Origin: Centroberyx gerrardi
Lineage: Eukaryota; Chordata; Actinopteri; Beryciformes; Berycidae
Direction: 5' to 3'
Assembly: GCF_048128805.1 (NCBI RefSeq)
Contig: NC_136010.1
Location: 21,851,480-21,915,479 of the forward strand
DNA length: 64,000 bases
The position numbers and the translations under genes are program-made. How positions within the stretch are numbered: position 1 is the first letter of the stretch; every line of letters starts with the position of its first letter. Below the pieces are notes generated by a model. It made no database searches and was not told where the DNA came from. It saw only the letters and a program-made list of their open reading frames with translations. Of this stretch, positions 1 through 38,567 are shown in pieces.

Positions 1-15309
<15,309 letters not shown>

Positions 15310-15329
15310 AACATTGTCAACCAACTCAG

Positions 15330-15541
15330 GTAATAAATACAATTTTAAGACCTCTTGCAAAAAGAGACATAGTGAAAATCCACAAGCACTATATACATGT
15401 CCCTCTACACCTCACAGAATGAATGCCTACTGATGCTTGCTGGAATAAACAACATTTTATATTGCCTCGCCATTTTCTATATTGTATGTACGTCTGTGAG
15501 AGGAGTAGTTTCAAAGGCACATGTCTGTTGGTTTTCCGCAG
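15330..15541 (+). other. Putative intron in junctophilin 3' UTR
   Basis: The donor CAG|GTAATA lies 20 bases after the stop codon. The acceptor is preceded by the pyrimidine-rich stretch ggttttccgcag. The final junctophilin exon would then be wholly non-coding. This is inference from splice-site quality only. Confidence 0.45.
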
Positions 15542-18500
15542 GTCACCAGCAGTGTTGGAGAGAGATGGCCTGCCTTTGCAGCAAGGACCAGAGATCAAAG
15601 AGACTGCTGAGAGAAACAAAAGCCTTATAAGGATGCTCACAGCTCTTCCAAAGGTTTTTGTTGATGTGACTGTGTGAGGCTCTGTGAAGCACCTCACTTT
15701 TCAGAGGTCTGAGAAATATCTGGCGGGCAAACTGAAGGACATTTGAATGACTGAAGTGATTCAGTACATCTGAATATGACTTTGGGCACTGTGTGTGTGT
15801 GTTTTAAGGGGGAGCTGGATGGTACAGTATGTCTCAGTGCTTACACTGGAGAAGCAGGGAGGCACGCTATGCGCTCGAGGGGTCTTGGCTAACAAAGATG
15901 ATTCATCCGAGTCACAGTGTCTCACAGTGTGTGTCAACATTTTGCAAAAGGCTTTTTGACTAAATCCTTTACTGGCGCACACTGGCCTGTTTTCGCATGA
16001 CACAGAATCAGGTAGATTAGAGATAGTCAGTGGATAACTATTCTAACTAGATATACCATAATGAACGATAGCTGCAGTTTGTCAGTTGTTATGTAATCGC
16101 TGGCTGGAGGAATGTGGACAACATATACAGACTGTATATTCTCTCCAATTTGCCTTGAGCTTAATAGATTAGACACAAAAACAATCACAGCAGACGTGTG
16201 TGAATGTTTTGGGAGTAATAACTGTTTCTATCTCAGTGTTTAATTTATCTGCAATGTCCAACGCATAGTAAAAAGCTGAGAAGGATTCAATATGCAATAG
16301 TCTCCGTTTTCTTTATAAAATGTGTAAGATACCTTTTTGTGTTTGTCATATCACGAAGCTCTCAACAAAATATTGCTGAATGTTGACAGATATTGCAAAC
16401 TGTAGCAATCTGACTGCTACTGTTAAATCAAGAAAATTATTTTTTATCTTGATGCTCTTCTCTCTCCTTTGAAAGACTCAAAGGCATCATTTCAGCTGTT
16501 ATGCCTGCAATACCTGTATTTCAGACCGTGGTGTACTACACTGTGCAATTTTATATCTTCAATGGGGTTTTTAATATGAGTACATTCTCCATTTAATTTG
16601 GAAAACACACCATGTCATTATGTTGCATTGGTTTTGGAATTGATGAATGAAATAGAGGAGGAAAATAGAAAGCTAATGGGTGTGACTGGTATTGACTCCC
16701 TGTTGTACTTCTGTGTATGGAAAGTTTGTTTCTTATTTGTCATACAATGCTCTTCAGCGCCCAGGAGGTTACGGTTTAACAAAGAGTTGTGTATGTTTTA
16801 CAAAAGGGTAAGCAAGAAGGAAATGGGAGTTTAACATAGAGGAGTGGGCTGAGGATCTGTGAGCAAGTAGAACCATTTATATAAAACAATCACTGTATGT
16901 TGTAGTGGGGACACTAAATGTATGGAGTAACTATAGAAGGTGGGTAGGGCTGATGTGTGTGCCTGTAAACTACTGTGGCTTTCATGTATGTTTCATGTCA
17001 CACTGTTCCAGAGCGCTGTATTCAGGGCCTGTTGTGCTTTAGAGCCAAATATCTGAGTTTCTCAACTTTTGTACGCATGAGGGCACTTTGGGTGTATGTG
17101 TGTGTGTGTCTGTATTTTTGTACCATTTTGAAGTGCACATCTTTTCAGCAATCAAAATATATTGCAGGGTTTTTGTGGAAGAAATATGCAATCCCAAACA
17201 TTACTTTATTTCCCTACGGAGTCAGTGAGATTACCTCAAGATTGTGAGATGGAGAAAAAATGTAGAATGATCATCAACTCCTTGTCTTACATTAAGTAGA
17301 GCACTCTGCGGATGTGCTGTGATCATTGTTTAATACTTTATTTCTCCTTTGCTATTACCCATGAATATGGTCCTGATGAGTGATTTTAAAAGCAAAAAAA
17401 AAGTTTATAGGTGAAATTGTTTTGCCAGTGTTGGAGGTTGCAAATGGAGCTGAAACCACTGGCTGTGCATTGTGTAATGCAAAATGCCAAAAATCTACCA
17501 CTGTTCTTGATTTGAAAGCTGTGCTTTAGTTACAACTCCTAGGAGCTCCCATGTTTTCACATTTGGAATACATCTGCGCCAGGTAGTTTCTCTTATGTCT
17601 ACCAATATAGTACGTATGGATTAATAATGAAAGGTAAGAATTAGATTAACTCCCTGGTTAGTGCAATACGCTAGTATTCATACAGGTCAGCGTAATTTAG
17701 AGGCCATTGTTTGTCTGTTTGTGTTTAGTGCATTTAATGAAAAAACATTGAATTTCAATAGATGCATTTGTTTAGCGAAACCTGGTCAACATAAATAGAA
17801 AAATGGAATAAAAATAGAACTATTTTACAACACTTGTGAATGCGTTATACTTTTGTGAATTCAAACCGGAAGGAAAAACAATCTCATGTTGACCTACATC
17901 ATTTGTATTCATCTTCACCTATTTTGGCATAATAGCTTCTCCATTAGGTTCCATTTTTGGCTTTAGAAAATTCTGACTGGTTAAATTTCTTGGCAAGATT
18001 CCACTACAAAAAAAATTCAAATAAAATATTAAACATTATCCAGTAGAAATTCAGTAGTAACTGAGAGAACAAAGTATTTTTAAACACCACCTGTCTGCCA
18101 GACTGAGACACCCCCTCCCACCCTGGCACACAGCGAATACCACGCCCTATTTTAGACCAGGGCTGTGGCCTAGGTCCTCAGGCCTTCCACATGTACATGC
18201 AAAGCAAATCACACCACAAAATGGCAATATTAGATCTTCAAGGCATACCGATAGATGTACTTAATGTTGTAAAAATAAATTTTGCAGTTGTGAGCTCGAC
18301 AGGCTACCTGTAGTACAAATTGAGAACACAGAGCGTAGTGAGCCATCTTACTACAGTCTGGTGTTGGTCCCAAAACAGAGGCTGTACAACACTGCCCCCT
18401 AGCTACAAAAGTGATTTATGACTGAAACACAAACAAAGGTCCTTGTATACTGAAGCCAAATCTTAGCAAGGTGGAGGCAAATTAATCTGCTCTGGACACA

Positions 18501-18803
18501 AGGTAATGTGATGCAAAAGTTGTGCCAAAAGTTTTCCAGAGTAGGACAATGTGTGCACCCAACACTTTCGTGCAAATAACCTGGAAACTAGAAAGATTTG
18601 AAACCACGGCAATCTAAAAAGAGGAAAATTACTCTACAAACCAGGTTTGTCAAAGAGTGTTGACCTGTGTGCTTAAACCAGTAGATGACCCACTTAAGTC
18701 AAGGTAAGAAAACCAATAAAAATAAAATGAGCTCATGAAGTGAAGTTTAAAAAAAAAATAAAAAAAAAATGAGGGCACAAGCTAGTGCTGTCAGTTAACA
18801 TCC

Positions 18804-18809
18804 TTTATT
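18804..18809 (-). terminator. Polyadenylation signal, alpha-tubulin A
   Basis: AATAAA on the minus strand, about 105 bases after the copy A stop codon. Confidence 0.75.
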
Positions 18810-18912
18810 TTCATTTCAGTTACTAAAGGCACAGAACAGAGATGAAATAAATAGCAGGGAAACGATAAGAGAACAATTGATGGTAGATCTTAGAAAAGAA
18901 TTGCATGCCTGT

Positions 18913-21479
<2,567 letters not shown>

Positions 21480-21610
21480 TTTTCCTGAAGCTGAGAAGCC
21501 TGAAGGGAGAGTTGAAATGAAAAAGATGAAGAGGCTAAATTAACTCTTACAGATAGGCCTTTATGAGTCCTGTGTAAGACGTTAGTACACTGATTTTGTC
21601 TGGGTGGGGC

Positions 21611-21619
21611 CTTTTATAG
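21611..21619 (-). promoter_or_regulatory. TATA box, alpha-tubulin A
   Basis: CTATAAAAG on the minus strand lies about 130 bases before the ATG at 21479. This suits a short 5' UTR and an ATG-only first coding exon. Upstream are CCAAT boxes (separate entry). Confidence 0.8.
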
Positions 21620-21652
21620 TCTCCGACTCGGAAAAAGGGGTTGCTGAATCTG

Positions 21653-21736
21653 ATTGGCTGAGCGTCACATGAGCTATTTTCCCATTGGATAAACGCGAAC
21701 AGTCATCTTCCGCATTGGCACGCCACGAGTGACCAA
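21653..21736 (-). promoter_or_regulatory. Cluster of CCAAT boxes, alpha-tubulin A promoter
   Basis: Minus-strand CCAAT motifs are at 21653-21657, 21684-21688 and 21714-21718, with a plus-strand CCAAT at 21732-21736. All are upstream of the TATA box, the typical spacing for NF-Y sites in strong housekeeping promoters. Confidence 0.7.
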
Positions 21737-21739
21737 TCT

Positions 21740-23454
21740 ATTCATGAAAGTAGGGCAATCACAAGAGGGTGTTGGGCGCTGATAGCTGGTCACAGACATC
21801 ATCTGAATAATTTCTGACTGAATCAGGATTCTTTGCTGTTTTTGTATTGCTTCTTTACATTAATTTATTAGCAATATCTACAGTTATTTGATTCATTGAC
21901 TGAATCCACCCAGTTCTTTTGTGCGAATTGAAACCAGCTGCTGCTCATCCATGTTGATTACCTAGACACCTAATCTCACAAATCAACAAGCACAAGAATA
22001 CACTCTTATAATCCAGCATTTTGCCAGTTTCACTTGCTTTAACAACCACTGGTATACGTATAGAAATAGGCTACATGTCATGTCGCATGTCGTGGTCACA
22101 GCCCTAATCTCCCCCACCCCTCTTTATTCTCCATTTTCTGTCTCTAGGTCTACCACCAGGGGTCCCTGTAAAAGGAGAAACAGAGTTGCCTAATTCCAAC
22201 GTAATTTCAATCACAAGAGGTCGGCATAATGAGAATGTACGGGCATGACTATTTCAATCATAGGTTTAACTCTCCCCACCTACATTACAGATAGCCTAGT
22301 TATATAAATCTGAATTAATGTAACCACAAACATCTTTACAGATGGTGCTCCTTATCAAATCATACCAAATGGGGGTGCCTGGTGTAATGCTTATCTATTT
22401 TGGGGTCCTTGGCATGCAAAAGATTTGTGAGCCACTGGGTTAGTCAGACCAGCATGGGGCATTCTCCACTGGATGAACACACTAATGCTCCATGCCCACA
22501 ATTCAGTAGTTTCCTCTGTTTTTCCAACTCCCTAGCCCCCATTTCCTATTAATAAGTGTTGAATTCATTCAACCGTGCACTGTCCTGTCCTGCCTTGTTA
22601 ATAACATGTGATTAGAGAAAAAGAAAAACCCTTAAACAAAGGACAAGCCTTTTTTCAAAGTTCAAACCGCTAAATGTAGACCAGCACAATGTTGATTTAT
22701 AAAAATGCTTTTTGGCTTTGTCCTTGATTGTGCAAATATTTCAGAGGAAAAGGCTAATTTTAATTAAATCTATTGCATTTATACCTTGGAAAATGAATGA
22801 AATTTGTTTTCTTTCGATATATCACAGAAATTTGAAGAAAATTAATGTCACCCACTATTCTAAACATCAGCACAGATCTTTCTCAAATCAAAGCTTTAGC
22901 TTGAATTTGGTTCTATATTATTACTATTCTGATAATGTTCTATAAATAAGATCTATGGTGTGTACTGATGTATATTCTCTCATATGATTATGTGTATTTG
23001 GCCATCAGCTATTTGGCTCTGTATAATCTGAACACCTGGGTCCCTCTGAATAAGCATGGGTGTATCATAAATAAGTCACAAGGGAATGGTAGGCTATAGC
23101 AAGAGATGAAAGGGGAGAAAAAGCGAAGGAGGATATAATGCAGGCAAGCAAAATAGACTTCAAAGTGAAAAGGCAAGCTCCAACAAGTGTGTCAAATGAC
23201 GTGTCCTCAGGATGTTAGTGCAGTATATGAAAAACACCACAATTATGTTCATTCCGAATTTTATTCACAGGCCAGAAACAATACAAATACTTTTTCAGTG
23301 TTGACTGGTCAACTGAAGAGATAATTAATACCTCAAAACATTTTAATGAAACATCGAGACACTGTCAAATTTAAGTGCATTGTTTTTAGATATTGTGCTT
23401 TTGTAAGATTATTTAAGCATGTATGAGCACAAAAATTTTAAGTCAAATTACTTA
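21740..23454. other. Intergenic, tubulin A to tubulin B
   Basis: No gene is seen. A stretch at about 22147-22438 has words such as accaggggtccctg and gtgagccactgg that recall decayed hAT-type MITE ends, but no clean TIR or target duplication was found. The 3' end of copy B occupies about 23245-23454. Confidence 0.4.
23260..23265 (-). terminator. Polyadenylation signal, alpha-tubulin B
   Basis: AATAAA on the minus strand, about 190 bases after the copy B stop codon. Confidence 0.7.
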
Positions 23455-26120
<2,666 letters not shown>

Positions 26121-26935
26121 GATTGCTTGTCGAGATTATGCAATGTAATGAGACAAGTCTGAGGAGTGTGTGCTTCTGAGGTGTGCGGTGTCTGGAGCTG
26201 ATCTGATGACGCGTCGCGCTGTGCCTCTCGAGGAGGGCAAGGTGTAGTGCGCAAAACCCAAACCCACCATCTGTCGCAGTAAGCGCTTCCCTCATCCCTA
26301 AATTGTCGAGGACCCCCAAATAGATTCGATAAGATTTTAATCCCCCACCCAAAAAAAAAACCATCTGAAAAGATTGTTGTTAGATATAGCTTGGTACAGG
26401 GTTATATCGACTTGCAGGCTAGGTAACAACAATAGGGACAGGGAACGCCCTATGATGAAAACAGTCATTATTATTCATTCTCAATGTCCTAATAGCGAGT
26501 GGGATAATAGGAGTGAAATTAAACTAAACCTCTTTTTTTTGGGGACCCCATGGAACCACAACACCACAGAGTTTGAGGATATTTTAAGATTTTAAGGATA
26601 TATTAAGAAACAGTGTTAAAGATGTACCACAAAATCACAGCTGTTTTGGAACAGCCTAAGTGACATTGTGTTGGGTGTCTTTCCTAGAACAGTTGAACCA
26701 GCCTTCCCAGAACCTGTTCTGAAAAGATTTTGGATTCTCTGGACACCTTTTTAACATATACATTGCTGAATTGGTCAACAGTTAGGTCCACTCCAGTTGG
26801 TGCTTTTTACAGATTGTAGTTATTTCTCGAGGTGAAGCTGCTCTAGAGGCAGAAATAACCTCATTGGTTGAGTTAAACCTTGACTTTAGTCCAGTGAAAA
26901 AAGGGATAAAGGAACCTGTTGAAAATACCATCCTA

Positions 26936-27165
26936 GACCAGCTAAATGATAGTTTCTGAGGGGCACTGCTGTTTTTTGCTGACTTTAGCTGGGCAGAGAT
27001 GGTCTGATGCTGGTTAAGGTGGAATATGATGCTGGTAGACCAGCTAAGACCAAAGTACCCAAAATATAGCCCACTAAGCTGCTCTCCTGCTAAACCAGCA
27101 TTTATGGTCAGAGCATGACCAGCAGCAGCTTGGCTGGTCTAGGCTGCTTTCTCAGCTGGGGACTG
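26936..27165. repeat. Interspersed repeat rich in ccagc/gctgg words
   Basis: Multiple diverged copies of accagcta, gctggtctag and taaaccagca occur on both strands, the pattern of a common fish MITE-like repeat. Ends, family and target duplication could not be fixed. Confidence 0.35.
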
Positions 27166-27210
27166 TAGCTAATATTATGAAGACTAGCTGAAAAAATACA
27201 ATAGCCATAG

Positions 27211-27327
27211 GCTACTTATCTAGGTTAACTAATTAGCTTATCTGACCTTCCAAGTTCAATCTAGCCTGTAGCTACTGTATCTAGGTAAGATAATTAGCTA
27301 ACCAAGCTAACCTTCCAAGTTCCAACC
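27211..27327. repeat. Tandem duplication, about 62-bp unit
   Basis: The segment ctac-tatctaggt-a-taattagct...accttccaagttc occurs at about 27211-27264 and again, diverged, at about 27272-27327. Confidence 0.6.
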
Positions 27328-28411
27328 AACCAAAGTCCAGGTAAGCCAGTTAACCAAGTCATGAATTCCATGGTCATGAATGAATGAAACAGAAGTCATT
27401 TCCATGTATATTTGTTATTGATATTTTGACCAGAGTTCCTTCTTTGCCATTCAAGTTTGCCAGTTAGCTAATTTGTGCTCAGAAAAACGGATTCAAATAA
27501 CATTGGTTCATATTGAGGTTTGATAAACCAATAAGATGATTTCTGCCTTCAGAGCAGCTCTGCTTATGAGAAATGTTTGTATAACTAAAACTCTGCACCT
27601 GTTTTGCCACATATAACCATATGCTGAGGTCAGAAAATCCAGCATTTACAAAAGGAACTGTGCTTGTTTGGTACCTATTCCACATTGCAGGCTACCGAGA
27701 TCATAAACAACATTTAATTTCTCAGGGGGACAGAAATCACATGGCTCTTGTGAACTGGTCAGAGACCGGTCTGCACCCGGTCTGTACAGGCAGGCTGCTT
27801 TCACTGTGGCTCCTGTGCAGACCAAGTGCCACTGGTGGTAACCAGGGATGTAGTGGAGGGTAGACCCAACTGAACCCCCATATTTTAATTTGGGAAATAG
27901 TTCACCCACCTTTATAAGCCAATGTAAACTTTTATGATATGAATTCATAGTATGCATTATGTAAGTTACATCAAAATATGGTCTTTTAAAGGGAACATAA
28001 CATAGGCTAAATGAAAACTTTTCTAAAAAAGATATTCTTTTCTTTAAATATGTGGTTGTTCACTCTACAGTGATTACCAACTACAGTTAAACCTGAATTT
28101 TTAACATCATCTTACATTTAAAAATTACAAGATATTATGAGGCATTTTAGTTGGATGAGCAATGTTTCTATGATCCCATTTCCATATCAGGGGACCCCTC
28201 ATGGGGTTACAGCCTTAACATTAGGAAGGTTTGGAGATTAGGGATTACTTGGGGATTAATCCATAAACTATAGACTGTACACACAATATTGAGATATTTG
28301 GAGTATAGGCCACTGGAAACACACCCAAGCTGGTTCAGGTTTGAACCCCACCAGAACCTTCTATGAACCAGCATTGTGAGTTACTGATTCAACTGCAGCC
28401 TTTTTTTTTTT

Positions 28412-28590
28412 TAGGCATTTAGCTGCTACTGTCATCCCGAACTATTTACAGTGAATGGTGAGATTAATGTTTGTTTGATTAATGTAGGTCTACTCTTTGA
28501 GAGAGCCACTGTTGCTGACAGGCACAATGGCTGTTGCAAGGATCGAACCTATGATCTTTTAGTTCTAGCCGTTAGGTCACCATGCCACCT
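28412..28590 (-). mobile_element. tRNA-derived SINE, minus strand
   Basis: Read on the minus strand, an A-box-like TGACCTAACGG (28569-28579) lies about 20 bases before a good B box GGTTCGATCC (28540-28549). A SINE body follows, with the ggcatttagctgct word common in fish elements near its far end. The internal promoter spacing suits a tRNA-derived head. Ends are approximate and no target duplication was confirmed. Confidence 0.6.
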
Positions 28591-29021
28591 CATCATCATG
28601 TAAGTCTCTTCTGGACAAACACACATCTCACCTGAGTGATGCTACAGTGATGCCACACCTTGTTTTGCAAGGACTTTGACTAAAAACTTGCTTATTTCAA
28701 ATGTTTAATGTAGGATGTAGATTCTGAAAGCAGGCTATATTCAGCAAAACTTTAATTGATAGATTTTCAAGTGCATGGTATTGTGGTTGTTGTATAGCTA
28801 TCTGTCTCACACATATATGTTCACAATTGACTGCTGTTCTTCATGAGAATATTGTGTGGTTCATGATTCAGAATTTTACTGTCTTACAAAGAATATAAAT
28901 GAATGCTAATCATTCTCAAGATCTACTCATGTTTAATATTCATGTTTCACCACTGAATAAGAGCCATTTTTATTATTGCCAGACAAAGAATAAAGAACAA
29001 CTTTACGTGTCACACAGGAAC

Positions 29022-29027
29022 TTTATT
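29022..29027 (-). terminator. Polyadenylation signal, alpha-tubulin C
   Basis: AATAAA on the minus strand, about 115 bases after the copy C stop codon. Confidence 0.7.
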
Positions 29028-29141
29028 CAGTACATTGCCAGACTGACATTTGATAGACTGACATTTGTCTTGTTGGAATGCATATAGAATCACATTGGAA
29101 TCAATTCTGTTTCCTGTTCAACTAGCACCTTAGTTTCCCTT

Positions 29142-31502
<2,361 letters not shown>

Positions 31503-31613
31503 TTTGTTATGTTGCGCTCGACGGTTGCAGATGCTCCTTGAAAGGGCGTCTTACAATTCGACAGTTATGGGGTCGATGTAAGAGGTAATGCAGTACATGA
31601 GGATGGACCGCTG

Positions 31614-31620
31614 TATTTAT
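31614..31620 (-). promoter_or_regulatory. TATA-like box, alpha-tubulin C
   Basis: ATAAATA on the minus strand, about 112 bases before the ATG at 31502, with two CCAAT boxes just upstream. Same layout as copy A. Confidence 0.65.
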
Positions 31621-31658
31621 CCCAGCGCAGCCCTAGCTGCTGCTTCTGCTTTCGTGTT

Positions 31659-31703
31659 ATTGGTCAAATCCCAGTCAGTCTGGTGCCTGCGGCTTTCTAT
31701 TGG
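31659..31703 (-). promoter_or_regulatory. Two CCAAT boxes, alpha-tubulin C promoter
   Basis: Minus-strand CCAAT at 31659-31663 and 31699-31703, exactly 40 bases apart and upstream of the TATA-like box. Likely NF-Y sites by analogy. Confidence 0.65.
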
Positions 31704-31934
31704 ACAAACGGAGCCATCAAGTCTGAGGACCACCTCCCAGACCCCACCCGACATCTTCCCGGTTATTGTGCTGCAAGCATGGCGCTTTATATTGTGTGAA
31801 TGGTGCGTAATTTTGCGCATGTTGGTACCAGACAGGCCCAGTCTGGTACTGACCAAATAGTTTGTATGCACTGTCACAGTCAAAAGCCTTGAATGTAAAT
31901 AGAATATAGTACATCAGAATGAAACAACCTGTGA

Positions 31935-31962
31935 AAGAATAGAATAGAATAGAATAGAATCT
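31935..31962. repeat. (AATAG)n pentanucleotide repeat
   Basis: About five consecutive agaat/aatag units. Confidence 0.85.
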
Positions 31963-33840
31963 CTCTAATATGAGACAACAGAAGTACAATGCTGACTCAG
32001 AGTCAGTAATGGCTCATTTTCTTTAAGCTTAGTAGGCCTCATACATAATACATCTTATTGATGTCTGAATACCTGCCAGTACAGATCAATCAGTTCATCT
32101 GCCTCCAAATGTTGCCCCTTAAAAGTAACCATTTGTCTAAATATCAAACACACAGAAGAAACCTTTCCACACAGTGGGTCTATTTGAAAAGTTTACAAAT
32201 CATCAGAGATCAGCGATGAGGAGAAACTGGTTTCTATAGTCTAATGTGCTATTTTGACTCATGATAACATCAAGAAATATGTAAATATCTATGCAAAATA
32301 TCAAGGGGATACAATGGGAGCTATCTGATTCCAGGTTTAGAGATGAATATGTTACACAAAACAAGGGCTTAGGCCAGTCAGAGTCTTATAATATTTGTGA
32401 TATTTTTGGTCCTTTTGCTCTAGCAGGTGTGGAAGTCCTCTCTTCCCTCACCCTTTAACACAAGTTCTCACTTTAATATAGCAATATAATATCCATTATA
32501 TTTTAATTAATTTGTTGAACATTATACACTTCGGTAAAAATGAACAGTATTTACACTATTCACTGAACTTGATTTGATCTGATAATTTCAAACTGATTCT
32601 CCAGTCTTTTCTGCAGATAATGGAGGTCAAACTGCCCAGTCATAGAGATGAGGGAGATACGGGCCAGAGAGCCGCAGACACCCAACCCCCAGCCCTCCGC
32701 CCAAGATCCAACCGTTGCTAGGAAATGAATAACGCAGTTGCCTGGATACAGCCTAGTATCCACATAAACCGCCTTTATCTGGTGGTCACATGACCCAGCT
32801 TAAATAGCAGCACTAACAGGCAGCACTGCAGCTGCCCCAGTGGGGGATGTGGGGCTGCCCCTGCCCGTTTCACTGTCAAAGTCTTTCTGCCTGCTTGTCT
32901 TGTGTCCAAGGAGACAAGCGAGCCTGCTTGCTTGCCTACAAAGTACAAGTGACGTTCTCTTTTTAAAGTGATGACAAAAAAAAAATTGTGATGAGGAGGA
33001 CTGACGGGGTGTTGCCTCTGTGAGACACGGTGCATGGCAGGGAAGGGAATGTGGGTCAGCTCTTTGATTCACATATTTGTCAAGGCAGTTGGTTGTACAC
33101 CCAACGCCCCACTATCCTTTTACTTTAATCCCTACCTTCATGCTTTAGCTGGACAGTAATTGTTGCTGGTTATGGATACCATCTCTGTTGATGTGTGTCT
33201 TCAACATTCAGCTTTCAGTGATAAGGACCATAAACGTGTCCTTCACTGAGCCCACAGAATAGTCCAGCAAACTACCTGACATTTTTAAATGCCTTGGTTG
33301 CTAACAACAAAGGAATCTCTATGACAACAGACACTCTTACAGTTGTCCCAGGGGCAGAAATGATACCTCTTTGTACTCTGAGCTGCTTTAGTTTTAAGAG
33401 AGGGGACGTAGGAGAAATACATTCATCAACCCAGATTTTGTGATACAAACTCAAGAGAAGTTGATCTCAGATAGTAGTGACTGCTGTGTTTTTGTGAATA
33501 TCAGTCTCCAGTGTACCCACAGCCACTTCCATCGTAACAAAGCATGCCAAGAAATAACAAGCAAAAATCAGATTTTATGCATGCCTTGCCCTGTAATCAT
33601 CGTGTCAAAACCATGACTCGTTCAGTTTGTAATCAGACATATAATATAAAAAATGCTCCTGTGACATGCTGAGAATAATGCTTTGTCACTTTGTTGGGTA
33701 TCATATTCTCTGAGCAGGATGTAGTGCGGTCTCTTTCACTCCACGGAGGACCACTCCCATCTCAAGCGTTCCCATCCTCCCTCTCTCCTCTTGCTGAGCA
33801 GCTGCTCAGACACTCCCTGTCTCACAGCTGCTGGGGAGGA

Positions 33841-33866
33841 GGGGGGGGGGGGGGGGGGGGGGGGGG
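33841..33866. repeat. G26 homopolymer run
   Basis: 26 consecutive G residues, preceded by ggggagga. It could form G-quadruplex DNA. Exact length is prone to sequencing error. Confidence 0.85.
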
Positions 33867-35491
33867 ATGTTCTCTCAACTAAATCGGCAGGGAGCCATGA
33901 TTGCTTCCTGTCCTGCTCTTTCATCCCCTGCAGGTCATACTGAGTACAGCAGTCACAAATGGCCTGCTGTAAATCAGATTTCCTCAGTTCCCTGTTGAAC
34001 AAATTACGATAACTCCCACGACACAGAGCGTGTTCTCGAACAAAACAGCACAACATGTTGGGTTCATACTGCAGTGAGGATGTTATCCAGGCCCGCATTA
34101 GACTTAGAAGGCAGGAATCACATCCGACACTGAGTCAGAAACCCTGTGCAAGCCTCTTTTCAAATGGCTCTCGGTCCCTGCAGGATTCAGGAAGCTTAAG
34201 AAAGGGCAGGCTATTCAAGCATCTCATGTTGTAACCCAGGAGGCCAAGCTGTGAAGGAGGACCTTGGCGGATGCACTCCGCACTACAGTTCTGCCACACT
34301 AACTGCACATCATTCTGCTGTTCCAGCCCTATGAAAAAGCCAGATCAGGCACTTTCAGTTCCTCAGATAAGACACAATCAGGCAAACAGGGGAAGCACCG
34401 GCCAAACCCAGTCCAGCAGAACAGCAAGGAAGGCACAGAGAGAGAGAGAGACAGGGTGAGACGGACGGCCCACGTGATCAGCCCACTGAATGACATCATT
34501 GCAGAGAATCTAGGACAAAGAGGGAGGAGAGCTGGAGAGCTGGCATGCCGGGCGGATACCATGGCAGGCCTCAGCAACATGGACGCCTGGCTGATATCAG
34601 CTACAGTGAGATGGAAGCATCTTGTGCAGCGGAAGCATTCAGCCATTTTGCATCGTTTATCATGTATCCAGCGCAGAGTGTGCAGGAACAGATCAGGGAT
34701 TTTTATAGCCCATACAGAATTTGCATACATAATATACACTGGTATCTGCAACTTCACAGATATGGCCATTTCTTATTGATTTTCAATCTACCATGCCTAG
34801 ATAATAGATGTCTGTAATCTTTGTTTGCTCATTGCTTCCCATGCATTATGCATTAGCTTTGTTTGAGCTGCCCCTTTATTCAGAGGGCAGGAATTAATGA
34901 GAATGACCTCAAATTTCTGCCCATATTTTGATTTAAAAAAAACTTAAATTAAAAAGTGTTATTTGTTATAACTCATGTCTCTTTGTATATGCCTGTATCT
35001 ACATTGTGTAAGTCTATGCACATATTTTTCTTATTTTTGTTGTTGTCATAATTATTACTAATTATGTTAAATTGTATTTTTTCTGGGGTGGGGGTGGGGA
35101 TTAAAGGGAGGGGGAAGGGATCATATTACTGTATATTTTTCTGCACAGATTTTGTCATTGCTTATAATTGAAAATAATAACAAAAAAATATATATACTGT
35201 ATATATAATGCAAAATAAATTAAGAAAAAAGTCACACAGCATTAAAAACTAAAAGATCTCACCATATAATCATCATATTTTCTCAAACATGAATAGACTA
35301 ACAAAATCCTAACCCTCCTGTCATCTATAACAGGTGCACTGGCAATATAGGCTATAATCTTGGAGTAGCAGCTTTAGCAGTGATCATTTTGTTCAGTGAT
35401 GAATGCATGAGATATGTTGTAACAGCAAATGGTGGTAGTAAAAGCTGCTTTTTTTCTCCCTGAACAGGAGAGAAATCCCCTGCCCTGCATG

Positions 35492-35498
35492 TATAAAT
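35492..35498 (+). promoter_or_regulatory. TATA box, alpha-tubulin D
   Basis: TATAAAT on the plus strand about 150 bases before the ATG at 35644, predicting a start site near 35522. Confidence 0.65.
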
Positions 35499-35643
35499 CT
35501 GGTAGCACCGCCCTCCCATTCAGCAGTTGTTGCATCGACCCCGTTGGGTAGAACACGCAACGCAATACACACACAAATATTAAAAAGGATATTTCTTCGC
35601 ATTTTCTTGTCTCTCCCTTGCTGTTTGAACCTCCTAAGAGAAC

Positions 35644-38500
<2,857 letters not shown>

Positions 38501-38561
38501 AAATGATGACAAATGTCATTGAACAGTACAGTGCTGCATGCTCTTCCGATAATTGATACCT

Positions 38562-38567
38562 AATAAA
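38562..38567 (+). terminator. Polyadenylation signal, alpha-tubulin D
   Basis: AATAAA 62 bases after the stop codon. Confidence 0.8.

Larger units (their letters stand above)
15310..18912. other. 3' UTR of junctophilin and gap to tubulin copy A
   Basis: After the stop at 15309 a good donor (CTCAG|GTAATA, intron from 15330) and acceptor (tttccgcag, ending at 15541) suggest an intron in the 3' UTR. AT-rich sequence with no coding similarity follows. An AATAAA at 17807-17812 is a candidate polyadenylation signal. The rest to 18790 contains nothing recognised. Tubulin A's 3' UTR, on the minus strand, occupies about 18790-18912. Confidence 0.5.
26121..29141. other. Intergenic, tubulin B promoter side to tubulin C
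   Basis: The upstream flank of copy B, about 26121-26320, is moderately GC-rich. Further on are a repeat rich in ccagc/gctgg words (about 26936-27165), a small tandem duplication (27211-27327) and a minus-strand SINE (28412-28590). No protein-coding exon is recognised. The 3' UTR of copy C occupies about 29010-29141. Confidence 0.5.
31704..35490. other. Divergent intergenic region between tubulins C and D
   Basis: No coding exon is recognised. It contains a short GAATA pentanucleotide run near 31935-31962, a G26 homopolymer at 33841-33866 and otherwise unremarkable AT-rich DNA. Short open frames here, such as that near 34456, lack recognisable similarity. Confidence 0.5.

Noticed and set aside
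28540-28579. tRNA gene on the minus strand
   Set aside because: A- and B-box words are present but no cloverleaf stems or anticodon arm could be read; it fits a SINE head better.
34456-34817. Overlapping open frames of about 90-107 codons between tubulins C and D
   Set aside because: Mutually overlapping frames with no similarity, no Kozak or splice support, in ordinary intergenic DNA.
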